Below, piece by piece: positions 8,106 to 16,796 of a DNA stretch of 25,028 nucleotides. Under the pieces are notes generated by a model that saw only the letters and a program-made list of their open reading frames with translations, did no database searches and was not told where the DNA came from. The DNA is from CAZTZY01 sp964617765 (GTDB lineage: Bacteria > Pseudomonadota > Gammaproteobacteria > Pseudomonadales > DT-91). The DNA lies in NCBI GenBank assembly GCA_964617765.1, contig CAZTZY010000041.1, positions 1 through 25,028 on the forward strand. The letters run 5' to 3'. The stretch's first letter is position 1. Every line of letters starts with the position of its first letter. The translations under genes and the position numbers were made by a program.

Positions 8106-10688
8106 TCAGTTCGCTACAATATTCAGTAGTTTGTTGGGCACAAAAATAACTTTGCGCACGGTAAGCCCTTCCAGAAAGCGCTGGATATTTTCGTTGCTAT
8201 TGGCTAATGCCATGACATCTTCCTGCGGGCTGTCAAAAGCCACTTCAGTTTTTGCACGTACCTTGCCATTAACTTGCAGCACAATTTCAACGGTGCTTTT
8301 TATCAGGGCGCTCTCATTACATATCGGCCAGATTTCATCAATAATGGCTGTAGTATGGCCAAATTCGTGCCAAAGAACGTGGGTGACGTGAGGTGCAATC
8401 GGTGCTAACAATAATATAGCTGTTTGTAATGCTTCACGTTCTGCCGCTAGTGATTGCAGGCCGCGGTCAGGAAGTTTGGCAACTTCATTACATAATTCCA
8501 TCACTGCGGCTATTGCAGTGTTATAGGCATAACGACGGGAATAAGCCTCTGTCACTTTTTGTATGGTTTCATGAGTTTTTCGGTGCAGTGACTGTTGCTC
8601 AGCATTGAGGTTTTTTACATCAAGTGCCGGAATACTGACTGATTGTAAATGGGTATAGATCAGTTTCCAGAAACGACGTAAAAAACGATGTGAGCCTTCG
8701 ACTGCAGAATCTGACCATTCCAGTGATTGCTCGGGTGGGGCAGCAAACATCATGAACAAGCGCACGGTATCAGCGCCGTATTGATCAATCATTTCCTGTG
8801 GGTCAGTACCATTGTTTTTGGATTTTGACATTTTTTCAATGCCACCAACAATCACAGGCTGCCCATCAGTTTTTAACGTGGCACCGCTAATGCGACCTTT
8901 GCTGTCACGTTCTACGACAACTTCATTCGGAGCATAAAAATTCTTTTTGCCGTTATCTTCTTCACGGAAATAGGTTTCTGCGACGACCATGCCCTGACAT
9001 AATAAGCGCTTGAAAGGTTCATCGCTATTGACCAGGCCCAAATCGCGCATCAGCTTGTGGAAAAAGCGAGAATATAACAGATGTAATATAGCGTGTTCGA
9101 TGCCGCCCACATATTGATCAACGGGCAGCCAGTAATTCGCTGCAGCAGGATCGAGCATGCCTTCATTGTATTGCGGTGAGCAGAAACGTGCGTAGTACCA
9201 TGAGGATTCCATAAAGGTATCGAATGTATCGGTTTCCTTTAATACGGGTTTTCCATTCAGCGTGTCTTTGGCCCATTCCAGATTGGTTTTGATCGGCGAG
9301 TTAACACCATCCATGACAACATCTTCCGGTAGTAACACAGGTAGACGGTCAGCTGGAACAGCAATTTCCCCGCCTTCGGGCAAGTTGAACATGGGTATCG
9401 GTGTGCCCCAATAACGCTGGCGTGAAACGCCCCAGTCGCGCAAGCGGTAATTGACCTTGCGGGTAGCTTTGCCTTCAGGGCCTAATTTATCGGCAATAGC
9501 ATCCAAAGCCTGTTGTGATGTGAGTCCATTAAATTCACCGGAATTAACCAGGAGGCCTTTTTCGGTATAGGCTTCTGTTTGTACATCAATAACAGAATTA
9601 TCCAGTGGCGTTATAACCTGTTGGATCGGAAGTTGGTATTTTTTGGCAAATTCCCAATCACGTTGATCGTGGCCAGGTACTGACATGACTGCCCCGGAGC
9701 CGTAACTCATTAATACAAAGTTGGCGACCCAAATTGGTACTTCCTGGCCTGTAATGGGATGGATTGCATACAGGCCGGTAGCCATGCCTTCTTTTTCCAT
9801 AGTGGCCATATCGGCTTCGGCAACCTTGATATTCTTTTGTTTATCGATCAGTGCCTGTAGGGCGATATTATTTTTTGCCGCTTTATGCGCTAACGGATGT
9901 TCTGTAGCTATCGCCAGATAACTGACGCCCATTAATGTGTCAGGTCGGGTAGTAAAAACCGTTAAGGGTTCTTCATTTTTTACGGCAAATTGCAACTCAA
10001 GGCCTTCAGAGCGACCAATCCAGTTGCGTTGCATGGTTTTAACCTGCTCAGGCCATTCATCAAGTTTATCGAGGTCATTCAGTAACTGTTCGGCATAATC
10101 GGTAATCTTGATAAACCATTGCGGAATTTCCTTGCGCTCAATGAGGGCGCCGGAACGCCAGCCTCGGCCATCGATAACCTGTTCGTTAGCCAGAACAGTC
10201 TGGTCAACAGGATCCCAGTTCACGGTCGACATTTTTTTGTAGACCAGGCCTTTGGCATACAGCTGGGTAAAAAACCATTGTTCCCAACGGTAATAATCTG
10301 GCTTGCAGGTGGCCAGTTCGCGTTTCCAGTCGTAACCGAAACCCAGGCTATTGAGCTGATTTTTCATGTAATCGATATTGGAATAGGTCCATCCGGCCGG
10401 TGCTACATTATTTTTTAAGGCAGCATTTTCCGCAGGCAAACCAAAAGCATCCCAACCCATGGGTTGCATAACATTTTTACCCTGCATACGCTGGAAACGT
10501 GCTATCACATCAGAAATGGTGTAATTACGCACATGACCCATGTGTAATTTGCCGCTGGGGTAGGGGAACATCGCCAGGCAATAAAATTTTTCTTTCGTGG
10601 GATCTTCAGTGACGGAAAAACTCTGGTTTTTCTGCCAGAAGGATTGCACATCTTTTTCGATACTGTCGGGGGTATATTGTTCTTGCAT
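8106..10688 (-). CDS. leuS: Leucyl-tRNA synthetase
   Basis: Charges tRNA-Leu with leucine, in the cytoplasm. The 860-aa protein has full family length. Class I motifs are in place: the HIGH-type motif as HMGH at 49-52 within PYPSGKLHMGHVRNY, and KMSKS at 619-623 (IEKMSKSKNNG). The CP1 editing domain lies between them, with the threonine-rich motif FTTRPDTLMG and the later GSGAVMSVPGHDQRD. The C-terminal anticodon-binding and C-terminal domains follow (ending in VPNKLLNIVAN). The ATG at 10688 (MQEQYTPDSIEKDVQ) matches the usual start; the ribosome site is weak. The stop abuts lptE. A 58-nt gap separates it from lnt, the second largest in the cluster, so a secondary promoter there is possible. 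Confidence 0.98.
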   Translation of the reverse strand: MQEQYTPDSIEKDVQSFWQKNQSFSVTEDPTKEKFYCLAMFPYPSGKLHMGHVRNYTISDVIARFQRMQGKNVMQPMGWDAFGLPAENAALKNNVAPAGWTYSNIDYMKNQLNSLGFGYDWKRELATCKPDYYRWEQWFFTQLYAKGLVYKKMSTVNWDPVDQTVLANEQVIDGRGWRSGALIERKEIPQWFIKITDYAEQLLNDLDKLDEWPEQVKTMQRNWIGRSEGLELQFAVKNEEPLTVFTTRPDTLMGVSYLAIATEHPLAHKAAKNNIALQALIDKQKNIKVAEADMATMEKEGMATGLYAIHPITGQEVPIWVANFVLMSYGSGAVMSVPGHDQRDWEFAKKYQLPIQQVITPLDNSVIDVQTEAYTEKGLLVNSGEFNGLTSQQALDAIADKLGPEGKATRKVNYRLRDWGVSRQRYWGTPIPMFNLPEGGEIAVPADRLPVLLPEDVVMDGVNSPIKTNLEWAKDTLNGKPVLKETDTFDTFMESSWYYARFCSPQYNEGMLDPAAANYWLPVDQYVGGIEHAILHLLYSRFFHKLMRDLGLVNSDEPFKRLLCQGMVVAETYFREEDNGKKNFYAPNEVVVERDSKGRISGATLKTDGQPVIVGGIEKMSKSKNNGTDPQEMIDQYGADTVRLFMMFAAPPEQSLEWSDSAVEGSHRFLRRFWKLIYTHLQSVSIPALDVKNLNAEQQSLHRKTHETIQKVTEAYSRRYAYNTAIAAVMELCNEVAKLPDRGLQSLAAEREALQTAILLLAPIAPHVTHVLWHEFGHTTAIIDEIWPICNESALIKSTVEIVLQVNGKVRAKTEVAFDSPQEDVMALANSNENIQRFLEGLTVRKVIFVPNKLLNIVAN

Positions 10689-10746
10689 CTTGTTTTAAAA
10701 CACTGGTTGAAGTGGAAACGGTTTTTCCAAACGCTGAACAGGCCCG

Positions 10747-12285
10747 TTAAGAGTCATTCAGTTTTTTGGGGTTTTGTGTGGGTAATCGCCAGAGTAAAAG
10801 CAGGATTACCATGCTAAAAATAACAGCAGGTAGTGTGCCATATCGGGCCACGGGTGTTAATCCCTCATATGCATAAACATCGGCTTTCAGGATGTCTCGT
10901 GTGAATTGCGGAAGTGCCGCAATAATGTCGCCATTGGCATTTATAACCCCGGTAATACCATTGTTGGTGTCACGAATCATGTAGCGCCCGGTTTCCAGAG
11001 CGCGCATTTGTGCCATTTGCATATGTTGCAGTGGGCCAATGGAAGTACCAAACCAGGCATCGTTGCTCACTGTCAGCAATATGTCAGCTGCACCGGCAGT
11101 ATGTGCCACAAAGTCTGGATAAACGACTTCATAACAAATATAGGGCATGATCACCAGATCATGGGCATGAAGGGGTTCCTGATTATCGGGCCCTGCACTG
11201 AATTGCGATAAAGGTAAATCAAAAAACTGGATTAATCCCCGTAGCCATTCTTCTAATGGCACATATTCACCAAAGGGTACCAGTTTTTGTTTGTGATAAA
11301 GACCACTGCCTTTACCGATGGCAACAATCGAATTGTGGTACACAGGTTGTTCATTGTCATACCATTTACTGGCAAGCCCCATAATAACAGCGCTATTGTT
11401 GGCAATGGCAATGCCATTAATTTCTTCAAGATAATCCGGAATATTGTTGTAGAGATCAGGCAGGGCAGTTTCTGGCCAAATGATGAGGTCGATATTTTTC
11501 AGTTCTTCCGTACTGAGCCTGAAATAATTCATGATGGGTTCGCGGTTTTCAGGCACCCATTTATCTTCCAGATCGATGTTGGGTTGTATCAAGGCTACTG
11601 AATAGGCAGTGTCGTTTTTCTTTTTAGTCCATTCAATGTGGGTCAATATCAGCGGCAATAACCAAAGCACCATGACAATGAGAGATTCAATAGGTAATTT
11701 GCGCTTAATCAAGCCAGTGCTAATGACAGCTCCTGTATAGGCAAGAATAAAGCTGATGCCGAAAGTGCCAATAACCGGAGCCCAATCATGCAGTGGAGCT
11801 TGTAGTTGCGAGTAACCCAAAAAAAGCCATGGAAAACCTGTTAGTAAAGAGGTTTTTAGCCATTCGCTGATGATCCATAAAGCGGCAAAGCCAAAAGTTT
11901 TTCCGCCTTTTTTATCACGAATAAAGCGTGCGTATACATATCCCAGAGGTATGAGCCATGATGCCAGAAAAAGGCACAATCCCAGGGTCATGATGCTGGC
12001 GAGAATTGCATTGGCGCCCCCGTGTTCATGCATGCTCACATAGACCCAGAAATTACCTGAAAGCTGCAAGCCTGTTGCAAAATAAGTGGCGCGCCACATG
12101 GATTGTTTAGGTGAGGCATCAACAAGCGCAAGGTGTAAAGCGCTCATTGCTATTATTGCCAGAGGCCAATAATAAAAAGGGGCTAACGATAATGTAATTA
12201 GTGAGCCTGCAGTAAACATACCAATAAACTCAACGATGAATTGAGTTTTAACAGGCAGGCGATTCGGTAAGTTGGATAAAGTCAC
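10747..12285 (-). CDS. lnt: Apolipoprotein N-acyltransferase
   Basis: Transfers an acyl chain from phospholipid to the N-terminal cysteine of apolipoproteins in the inner membrane, the last maturation step before Lol sorting. The 512-aa protein has the expected five to eight membrane helices in about residues 15-215, then a periplasmic nitrilase-fold domain, and a final C-terminal helix (about 485-500). The catalytic triad is visible: Glu272 (WPETALPD), Lys334 (HKQKLVPFGEYVP) and Cys384 (PYICYEVVYPD). It lies 13 nt after corC, the usual corC-lnt pairing. It would serve LptE and the giant lipoprotein encoded at the right end of this window. Confidence 0.97.
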   Translation of the reverse strand: MTLSNLPNRLPVKTQFIVEFIGMFTAGSLITLSLAPFYYWPLAIIAMSALHLALVDASPKQSMWRATYFATGLQLSGNFWVYVSMHEHGGANAILASIMTLGLCLFLASWLIPLGYVYARFIRDKKGGKTFGFAALWIISEWLKTSLLTGFPWLFLGYSQLQAPLHDWAPVIGTFGISFILAYTGAVISTGLIKRKLPIESLIVMVLWLLPLILTHIEWTKKKNDTAYSVALIQPNIDLEDKWVPENREPIMNYFRLSTEELKNIDLIIWPETALPDLYNNIPDYLEEINGIAIANNSAVIMGLASKWYDNEQPVYHNSIVAIGKGSGLYHKQKLVPFGEYVPLEEWLRGLIQFFDLPLSQFSAGPDNQEPLHAHDLVIMPYICYEVVYPDFVAHTAGAADILLTVSNDAWFGTSIGPLQHMQMAQMRALETGRYMIRDTNNGITGVINANGDIIAALPQFTRDILKADVYAYEGLTPVARYGTLPAVIFSMVILLLLWRLPTQNPKKLNDS

Positions 12286-12298
12286 ATTAAGCTTGGTT

Positions 12299-13141
12299 TT
12301 ATGCAGTGATATACAGGCGAATCAAATGAATACGACGTTTGTCGGCATGTAAAATCTTGAAGGTAAATTTATCAATATCGACGGATTCATTGCGTTGTGG
12401 GATGTGCCCGAATTGTTGGGTAATCAAACCGGCAATGGTGTCAAATTCCGTTTCGTCGAGTTCCGAGTTAAATGCTTTATTGAAGTCTACAATCGTAGTG
12501 TGTCCTTTAATCATGAAGTCGTTGTCAGAGATTTTTTTGATGGATTCATCTTCATCAACATCAAACTCGTCTTCTATTTCCCCAACAATTTCTTCTAACA
12601 CATCTTCAATGGTGATAAGGCCTGAAATGCCACCATATTCGTCGATAACAATGGCCATGTGGTTGCGGGTGGTGCGAAAATCATTGAGTAATTTATTCAG
12701 TCGTTTGCTTTCCGGGACTTTATGTACGGGGCGAATATATTTACTGAGGTCAAAATCATCGGTATTTTTTTCGAGAATCAATTCCAGTAAATCCTTGGCG
12801 TGGAGGATGCCCAAAATATCATCGTTGTCTTCACCCATCAGCGGGAATCGCGAGTGGCCCGATTTGATCAGGGCCGGGAGAAATTCTTGCGGGCTATCGC
12901 TGGCCTTAATCACTATCATTTTGGAGCGGGGAACCATCACTTCACGAACCTGGATATCGGTAACATCCATGGCGCCCTGAATAATAGTGAATTCATCTTC
13001 ATCAAGCAGCAGTTGATCTTTGGCAAACAAAAGGAACTGATTAATATCTTCGCGTGACTTGGGTGCTGTGCTAAATAATCGGCTGATTTTTTCGATCCAG
13101 GGATGTTCGCCTGAATCGTTGGGAGATCGTCCTTCGCTCAT
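12299..13141 (-). CDS. corC: CBS-domain protein CorC (CorC/HlyC family)
   Basis: Soluble CBS-pair protein linked to magnesium and cobalt efflux with CorA; also called YbeX. The 280-aa protein has an N-terminal segment (about 1-65), a CBS pair (about 66-195; VREVMVPRSKMIVI and NHMAIVIDEYGGISGLITIEDVLEEIVGEI), and a C-terminal transporter-associated CorC/HlyC domain (FMIKGHTTIVDFN onward). I chose the ATG at 13141 (MSEGRSPNDSGEHP), 7 nt after the ybeY stop; the frame is open upstream to 13243 only through overlap with ybeY. The ybeY-corC-lnt order is conserved. The ion-transport role is family knowledge and is debated, and a ribosome-related role has also been proposed for the family. Confidence 0.94.
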   Translation of the reverse strand: MSEGRSPNDSGEHPWIEKISRLFSTAPKSREDINQFLLFAKDQLLLDEDEFTIIQGAMDVTDIQVREVMVPRSKMIVIKASDSPQEFLPALIKSGHSRFPLMGEDNDDILGILHAKDLLELILEKNTDDFDLSKYIRPVHKVPESKRLNKLLNDFRTTRNHMAIVIDEYGGISGLITIEDVLEEIVGEIEDEFDVDEDESIKKISDNDFMIKGHTTIVDFNKAFNSELDETEFDTIAGLITQQFGHIPQRNESVDIDKFTFKILHADKRRIHLIRLYITA

Positions 13142-13148
13142 GATTGAA

Positions 13149-13607
13149 TTAGTTGTCCTCTGCTTCATAAGGGGGTGGATAGTGTAATGCCTGCATGATG
13201 GAAGTCTCAAGTGTTTCCATTTCATGGGCTTCAGTTTCATCAATATGATCGTAGCCGAGCAAATGTAACATGCCGTGAATGGTCATGTGCGCCCAATGGG
13301 CAATGATATCCTTGTTTTGGGCAAGCGCTTCCTCGGCAACAACAGCTGCACAAATAACGATGTCGCCTAATAATGGGATATTCAATTCTTCGGGGAAATT
13401 CGCTGGAAATGATAAAACATTCGTGGTTTTGGCTTTTTGGCGATATTGGGTGTTGAGTTCAATCATTTCTGCGTTATCAACAATGCGGATACTGACTTCA
13501 AAGTCTTCATCGCTTTGAATACAGGCTTGCACCCATTGCGTGATCTGTTCATCGCTTGGAGCAAAACCTGAGGTATGGGCGCGTTGAATGTCGACAGTAA
13601 GGTTCAT
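13149..13607 (-). CDS. ybeY: Endoribonuclease YbeY (rRNA maturation factor)
   Basis: Zinc-dependent single-strand endoribonuclease needed for 16S rRNA 3'-end processing and ribosome quality control, cytoplasmic. The 152-aa protein has normal length and the metal site HGMLHLLGYDH with His111, His115 and His121. The conserved strand TTNVLSFP lies at about 61-68. The ATG at 13607 is one base after the phoH-like stop, so translation is probably coupled. It is followed by corC after 7 nt. Confidence 0.97.
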   Translation of the reverse strand: MNLTVDIQRAHTSGFAPSDEQITQWVQACIQSDEDFEVSIRIVDNAEMIELNTQYRQKAKTTNVLSFPANFPEELNIPLLGDIVICAAVVAEEALAQNKDIIAHWAHMTIHGMLHLLGYDHIDETEAHEMETLETSIMQALHYPPPYEAEDN

Positions 13608-13608
13608 G

Positions 13609-14607
13609 TTATTTCAGGTTATCTTCTGCGGCAATGTAGGCTTCAACGATGCGTTGTACCAATGGATGGCGCACGACATCTTTGGAAGTGAAATGGGTAA
13701 AACTGATGCCATTCACATTCTCCAGAATTTCCAGGGCATGTTTTAAGCCAGAACGTAATGCTCCTCCTGCTAAATCAACTTGCGTAATATCGCCGGTAAT
13801 CACAGCCGTAGAGCCATAACCAATTCGTGTAAGGAACATTTTCATCTGTTCGCGTGTAGTATTCTGGCTTTCATCCAAAATAATAAAGGAGTTGTTCAGG
13901 GTGCGTCCGCGCATAAAGGCTAAAGGGGCAATTTCAATGGCATGGCGTTCAATCAGTTTCTCGACGCGTTCAAATCCAATCATTTCATAGAGGGCATCAT
14001 ATAAAGGGCGTAAATAAGGGTCTACTTTTTGTGATAGATCACCCGGTAAAAAGCCCAGCTTTTCTCCAGCTTCTACGGCGGGGCGAACCAATAAAATGCG
14101 CTGAATTTCTTCTTTTTCCAGTGCTTCAACAGCACAGGCTACTGCTAAATAGGTTTTGCCGGTACCGGCTGGGCCAATGCCGAAATTAATATCATTGCTG
14201 CGTATAGCCTGAACATAACCTTTTTGATTCTTGCCGCGGGGTTTGATAAATATTTTAGGTGTGCGAATGGTCGATATGTCGGCAATCTTATTGTCTTGTT
14301 TGGCTTCGGCGAGATTTTCAATGGCTGAGGTTTGTAGGGATAGATGAATAATTTCAGGGGTCAGGGTAATTCCACTGTCTGATTCAGCGTAGAGGTTTAT
14401 CAACAGTTCGCTGGCAGCATGTACTGATGTTTCGCTGCCTTCCAGCTGAAAAGTATTACCGCGATTATGGATGGAAACATGAAGGCGCTGTTCAATTTCA
14501 CGTAAATTGGCATCGCAATGACCACAAAGATTGGCCAGACTGCGTGCGTTATTGGGCTCCAGTGAAATTTGTTGTTTGGTTAAGGTGAATGGTTTCAAGG
14601 GATTCAA
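13609..14607 (-). CDS. ybeZ: PhoH-like ATPase (YbeZ)
   Basis: P-loop ATPase of the PhoH family that works with YbeY in RNA metabolism. The 332-aa protein has an N-terminal nucleic-acid-binding-like region, the Walker A motif GPAGTGKT (145-152) and Walker B-like FIILDESQN, then VITGDITQVDL. The start is unusual: an in-frame TAA lies two codons upstream of a TTG at 14607, and there is no ATG near the expected N-terminus. TTG at 14607, or the TTG three codons later, must therefore be used, and no strong ribosome site is seen. This suggests weak or hairpin-controlled initiation. A 72-nt gap holding a long hairpin separates it from miaB. Confidence 0.93.
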   Translation of the reverse strand: MNPLKPFTLTKQQISLEPNNARSLANLCGHCDANLREIEQRLHVSIHNRGNTFQLEGSETSVHAASELLINLYAESDSGITLTPEIIHLSLQTSAIENLAEAKQDNKIADISTIRTPKIFIKPRGKNQKGYVQAIRSNDINFGIGPAGTGKTYLAVACAVEALEKEEIQRILLVRPAVEAGEKLGFLPGDLSQKVDPYLRPLYDALYEMIGFERVEKLIERHAIEIAPLAFMRGRTLNNSFIILDESQNTTREQMKMFLTRIGYGSTAVITGDITQVDLAGGALRSGLKHALEILENVNGISFTHFTSKDVVRHPLVQRIVEAYIAAEDNLK

Positions 14608-14624
14608 TAATTAATGGAGTGGAT

Positions 14625-14683
14625 TTAATCGTAACTGAAAATGGCATTGGTTCAAGTGTAAATGCCGAAACAGCTACGATTAA
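14625..14683 (-). promoter_or_regulatory. Long two-part hairpin between miaB and the phoH-like gene
   Basis: On the plus strand, TTAATCGTAACTG (14625-14637) faces CAGCTACGATTAA (14671-14683) with one mismatch. In the minus-strand transcript that position becomes a G-U pair, so all 13 pairs form. An inner 6-bp stem, GGCATT (14643-14648) with AATGCC (14661-14666), encloses a 12-nt loop, with an asymmetric internal loop between the stems. The outer stem includes the miaB stop codon and ends about 17 nt before the TTG start of the next gene. There is no T-run, so it is not a simple terminator. It may be a processing site, attenuator or mRNA-stabilising element. Confidence 0.7.
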
Positions 14684-16026
14684 CCCGAAATCATTTCTCC
14701 GCGTAAAGAATTGGGCAAGGCTTCATGAATCAGCACATTAACAAATTCGCCTATGAGTGATTCATCAGTGCAACTAAAATTCACCACGCGATTGTTTTCA
14801 GTGCGGCCCTGTAATTGGCCAGGATCTTTTCTTGATACTCCGGTCACCAGAATGCGATGCGTTTCGCCGACCATGCGGCGGCTGATTTGCATGGCCTGCT
14901 GGATGATGCGGGCTTGCAAGATATCCAGGCGCTGTTTTTTCACTTCTTCAGGTGTTTCATCAGCAAGGTCTGCTGCCGGTGTGCCAGGGCGCGGGCTATA
15001 AATAAAGCTGAAGCTCATATCGTAATCCATCGCCTGGATCAGGTTCATTGTGGCCTCAAAGTCGGCATCGGTTTCGCCAGGAAAGCCAATAATAAAATCC
15101 GAAGATAAGCTTAAATTTGGTCTTATTTGCCGAAGTTTGCGGATCTTTGATTTGTATTCAATAGCTGTATGACCGCGTTTCATCATTGCAAGAATACGAT
15201 CAGAGCCACTTTGAACGGGCAAATGTAAATGATCGACCAATATTGGGATTTCTGCATAGGCTTGAATCAGTGCATCAGAAAACTCAACGGGATGAGAAGT
15301 GGTATAACGAATGCGTCCAATTCCCGGTATTCGCGCCACGTAATGTAAAAGTTCGGCAAAATCGACAATCTCGCCATTCTTGTCAAGACCACGGTAGGCA
15401 TTAACGTTTTGTCCCAGTAAATTAACCTCCCGTACGCCTTTGGAGGCTAAAACTGCAATTTCAGTGAGTACATCATCGAGCGGGCGACTGACTTCTTCGC
15501 CACGTGTGTAGGGTACAACACAAAATGTGCAATATTTACTACAGCCTTCCATGACCGAAACCAGTGCGCTAGGGCCATCGACTTTGGGATCAGGCAAACG
15601 GTCAAATTTTTCTATCTCTGGAAAACTGATATCAACAATAGTGGGTGCATTGTTTTGTTTTGAGGCATCTATCATTTCAGGCAATCGATGCAGGGTTTGC
15701 GGGCCAAAAATGACATCCACAAAGGGTGCTCGTTTGGCAATATTGGCGCCCTCTTGACTGGCGACGCAGCCGCCAACACCAATGATTAAATCAGGATTCT
15801 TCTTTTTCAGCTTTTTCCAGCGCCCCAGTTGATGAAAGACTTTTTCCTGGGCTTTTTCGCGAATTGAGCAGGTATTAAGCAGAATAATGTCGGCATCTTC
15901 GGCGTTATCCGTCTCAACCAGTTGATGAGATTCGCCTAAAAGGTCGCGCATGCGTGATGAATCATATTCGTTCATCTGGCAGCCCTGGGTTTTAATAAAA
16001 AGCTTTTTGATGCGTGGTTCAGTCAT
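14680..16026 (-). CDS. miaB: tRNA-2-methylthio-N6-dimethylallyladenosine synthase
   Basis: Radical-SAM methylthiotransferase that adds the 2-methylthio group to i6A37 of tRNAs reading UNN codons, in the cytoplasm. The 448-aa length is typical. The N-terminal domain holds the auxiliary cluster cysteines Cys16 (KTQGCQMNEYDS), Cys53 and Cys87. The radical-SAM triad Cys162, Cys166 and Cys169 is in GCSKYCTFC. A C-terminal TRAM domain follows (RTENNRVVNF to the end). The ATG at 16026 gives the standard N-terminus. It is the first gene of the minus-strand run and has its own -10 box upstream. Confidence 0.98.
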   Translation of the reverse strand: MTEPRIKKLFIKTQGCQMNEYDSSRMRDLLGESHQLVETDNAEDADIILLNTCSIREKAQEKVFHQLGRWKKLKKKNPDLIIGVGGCVASQEGANIAKRAPFVDVIFGPQTLHRLPEMIDASKQNNAPTIVDISFPEIEKFDRLPDPKVDGPSALVSVMEGCSKYCTFCVVPYTRGEEVSRPLDDVLTEIAVLASKGVREVNLLGQNVNAYRGLDKNGEIVDFAELLHYVARIPGIGRIRYTTSHPVEFSDALIQAYAEIPILVDHLHLPVQSGSDRILAMMKRGHTAIEYKSKIRKLRQIRPNLSLSSDFIIGFPGETDADFEATMNLIQAMDYDMSFSFIYSPRPGTPAADLADETPEEVKKQRLDILQARIIQQAMQISRRMVGETHRILVTGVSRKDPGQLQGRTENNRVVNFSCTDESLIGEFVNVLIHEALPNSLRGEMISG

Positions 16027-16063
16027 TCTGGGATATCTGATGTTGCTTGAAAAATGGTCAGCG

Positions 16064-16069
16064 ATTATA
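16064..16069 (-). promoter_or_regulatory. -10 box of the probable miaB operon promoter
   Basis: The reverse strand reads TATAAT here, placing a start about 31 nt upstream of the miaB ATG. The hexamer at 17 nt spacing (TGTGCA) matches the -35 consensus poorly. This would be the main promoter for the eight-gene run. Confidence 0.5.
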
Positions 16070-16122
16070 CAGTGACTTATTATTGCTGCACAGCATTACA
16101 CCGAGTTTCTGAGTTGTAAGGG

Positions 16123-16152
16123 TTTACTGAGTTTTTTCAAGAAGTTTGTTAT
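16123..16152 (+). promoter_or_regulatory. Candidate promoter of the DUF1820 gene
   Basis: TTTACT (16123-16128) and TGTTAT (16147-16152) are separated by 18 nt, each matching four of six consensus bases. They would give a leader of about 30 nt before the ATG at 16191. Confidence 0.35.
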
Positions 16153-16190
16153 CATCCCGAGTCCATTACGTCACTTCAGGTTTTATAGAG

Positions 16191-16523
16191 ATGGATAACC
16201 CTATATTCAAGGTTATTTTTTTGAATCAAGCACAAGTTTATGAAGTCTATGTGCAGCAGATATTTCAAAGTGATCTCTATGGATTTATTGAAATTGAAGA
16301 GTTTTTGTTTGGTGAAAAAAACCAGTTGATCGTGGATCCAGGTGAAGAAAAGCTGAAAAGTGAATTTGCTACCGTAAAGCGCAGTTACATTCCCATGCAC
16401 GCCATTATCCGTATAGATGAGGTTGAGAGGCAGGGTGTGCCTAAAGTGTCTGAAAGTATGGGTGGTAATATTACGGCTTTTCCGTTGGGCGGTGGATTTA
16501 AACCGAGTGTAAAAGATATTTAA
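16191..16523 (+). CDS. DUF1820 family protein
   Basis: A 110-aa protein of a gammaproteobacterial family without known function. The start IFKVIFLNQAQVYEVYVQQ, the middle DLYGFIEIEEFLFGEK and the stretch YIPMHAIIRIDEVERQG are recognisable. A Gly/Pro-containing tail (FPLGGGFKPSVKDI) follows. It has no signal peptide or membrane segment, so it should be cytoplasmic. I chose the ATG at 16191, which gives the family N-terminus; an in-frame ATG at 16146 would add 15 residues overlapping the promoter. It is divergent from miaB with 164 nt between them, a neighbourhood also known from relatives. No terminator is visible after it. Confidence 0.9.
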   Translation: MDNPIFKVIFLNQAQVYEVYVQQIFQSDLYGFIEIEEFLFGEKNQLIVDPGEEKLKSEFATVKRSYIPMHAIIRIDEVERQGVPKVSESMGGNITAFPLGGGFKPSVKDI

Positions 16524-16709
16524 AATCAGGTACTATTGGGCAAATATTTACGTCGAAGTAGTGTTGGATAGAATATAAACTGTCGAGTTATTGGTGGCCA
16601 GCTGTATCAATAAGTTGGTAATAATGACGATGTTTATAAATAATGATAATAAAAACAAAGGGTTAAAGAATTGGTTGAAGTGCTGGCAAACCATATTTCT
16701 GATTAAATA

Positions 16710-16761
16710 TTGACGCATCTATCTTGAACGGTTGAGTAAAATACGTTCAATTTAACGTCAA
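16710..16761. repeat. Nested inverted repeats (possible operator or cruciform)
   Basis: Outer arms TTGACG (16710-16715) and CGTCAA (16756-16761) enclose inner arms TTGAACG (16724-16730) and CGTTCAA (16744-16750), with a 13-bp centre. Both pairs are perfect and share the TTGA/TCAA core, so each half could be a protein-binding half-site. The element ends 35 bp before the predicted -35 box of the giant lipoprotein gene. Confidence 0.5.
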
Positions 16762-16796
16762 GCTTGTTTATTTTTCGAGCAAAAAACGTCCCTGTC

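Noticed and set aside
10689..10746. Inverted repeat GGAAA/TTTCC between lnt and leuS as a terminator
   Set aside because: The stem is only 5 bp and no T-run follows in either direction. The genes are probably co-transcribed through it.
13142..13243. N-terminal extension of corC upstream of 13141
   Set aside because: It overlaps the coding sequence of ybeY and is not CorC-like.
16624..16713. A 29-codon plus-strand frame (starting MTMFINND) upstream of the giant lipoprotein gene
   Set aside because: No ribosome site, AT-driven composition, no recognisable features. It is more likely chance in the intergenic region.
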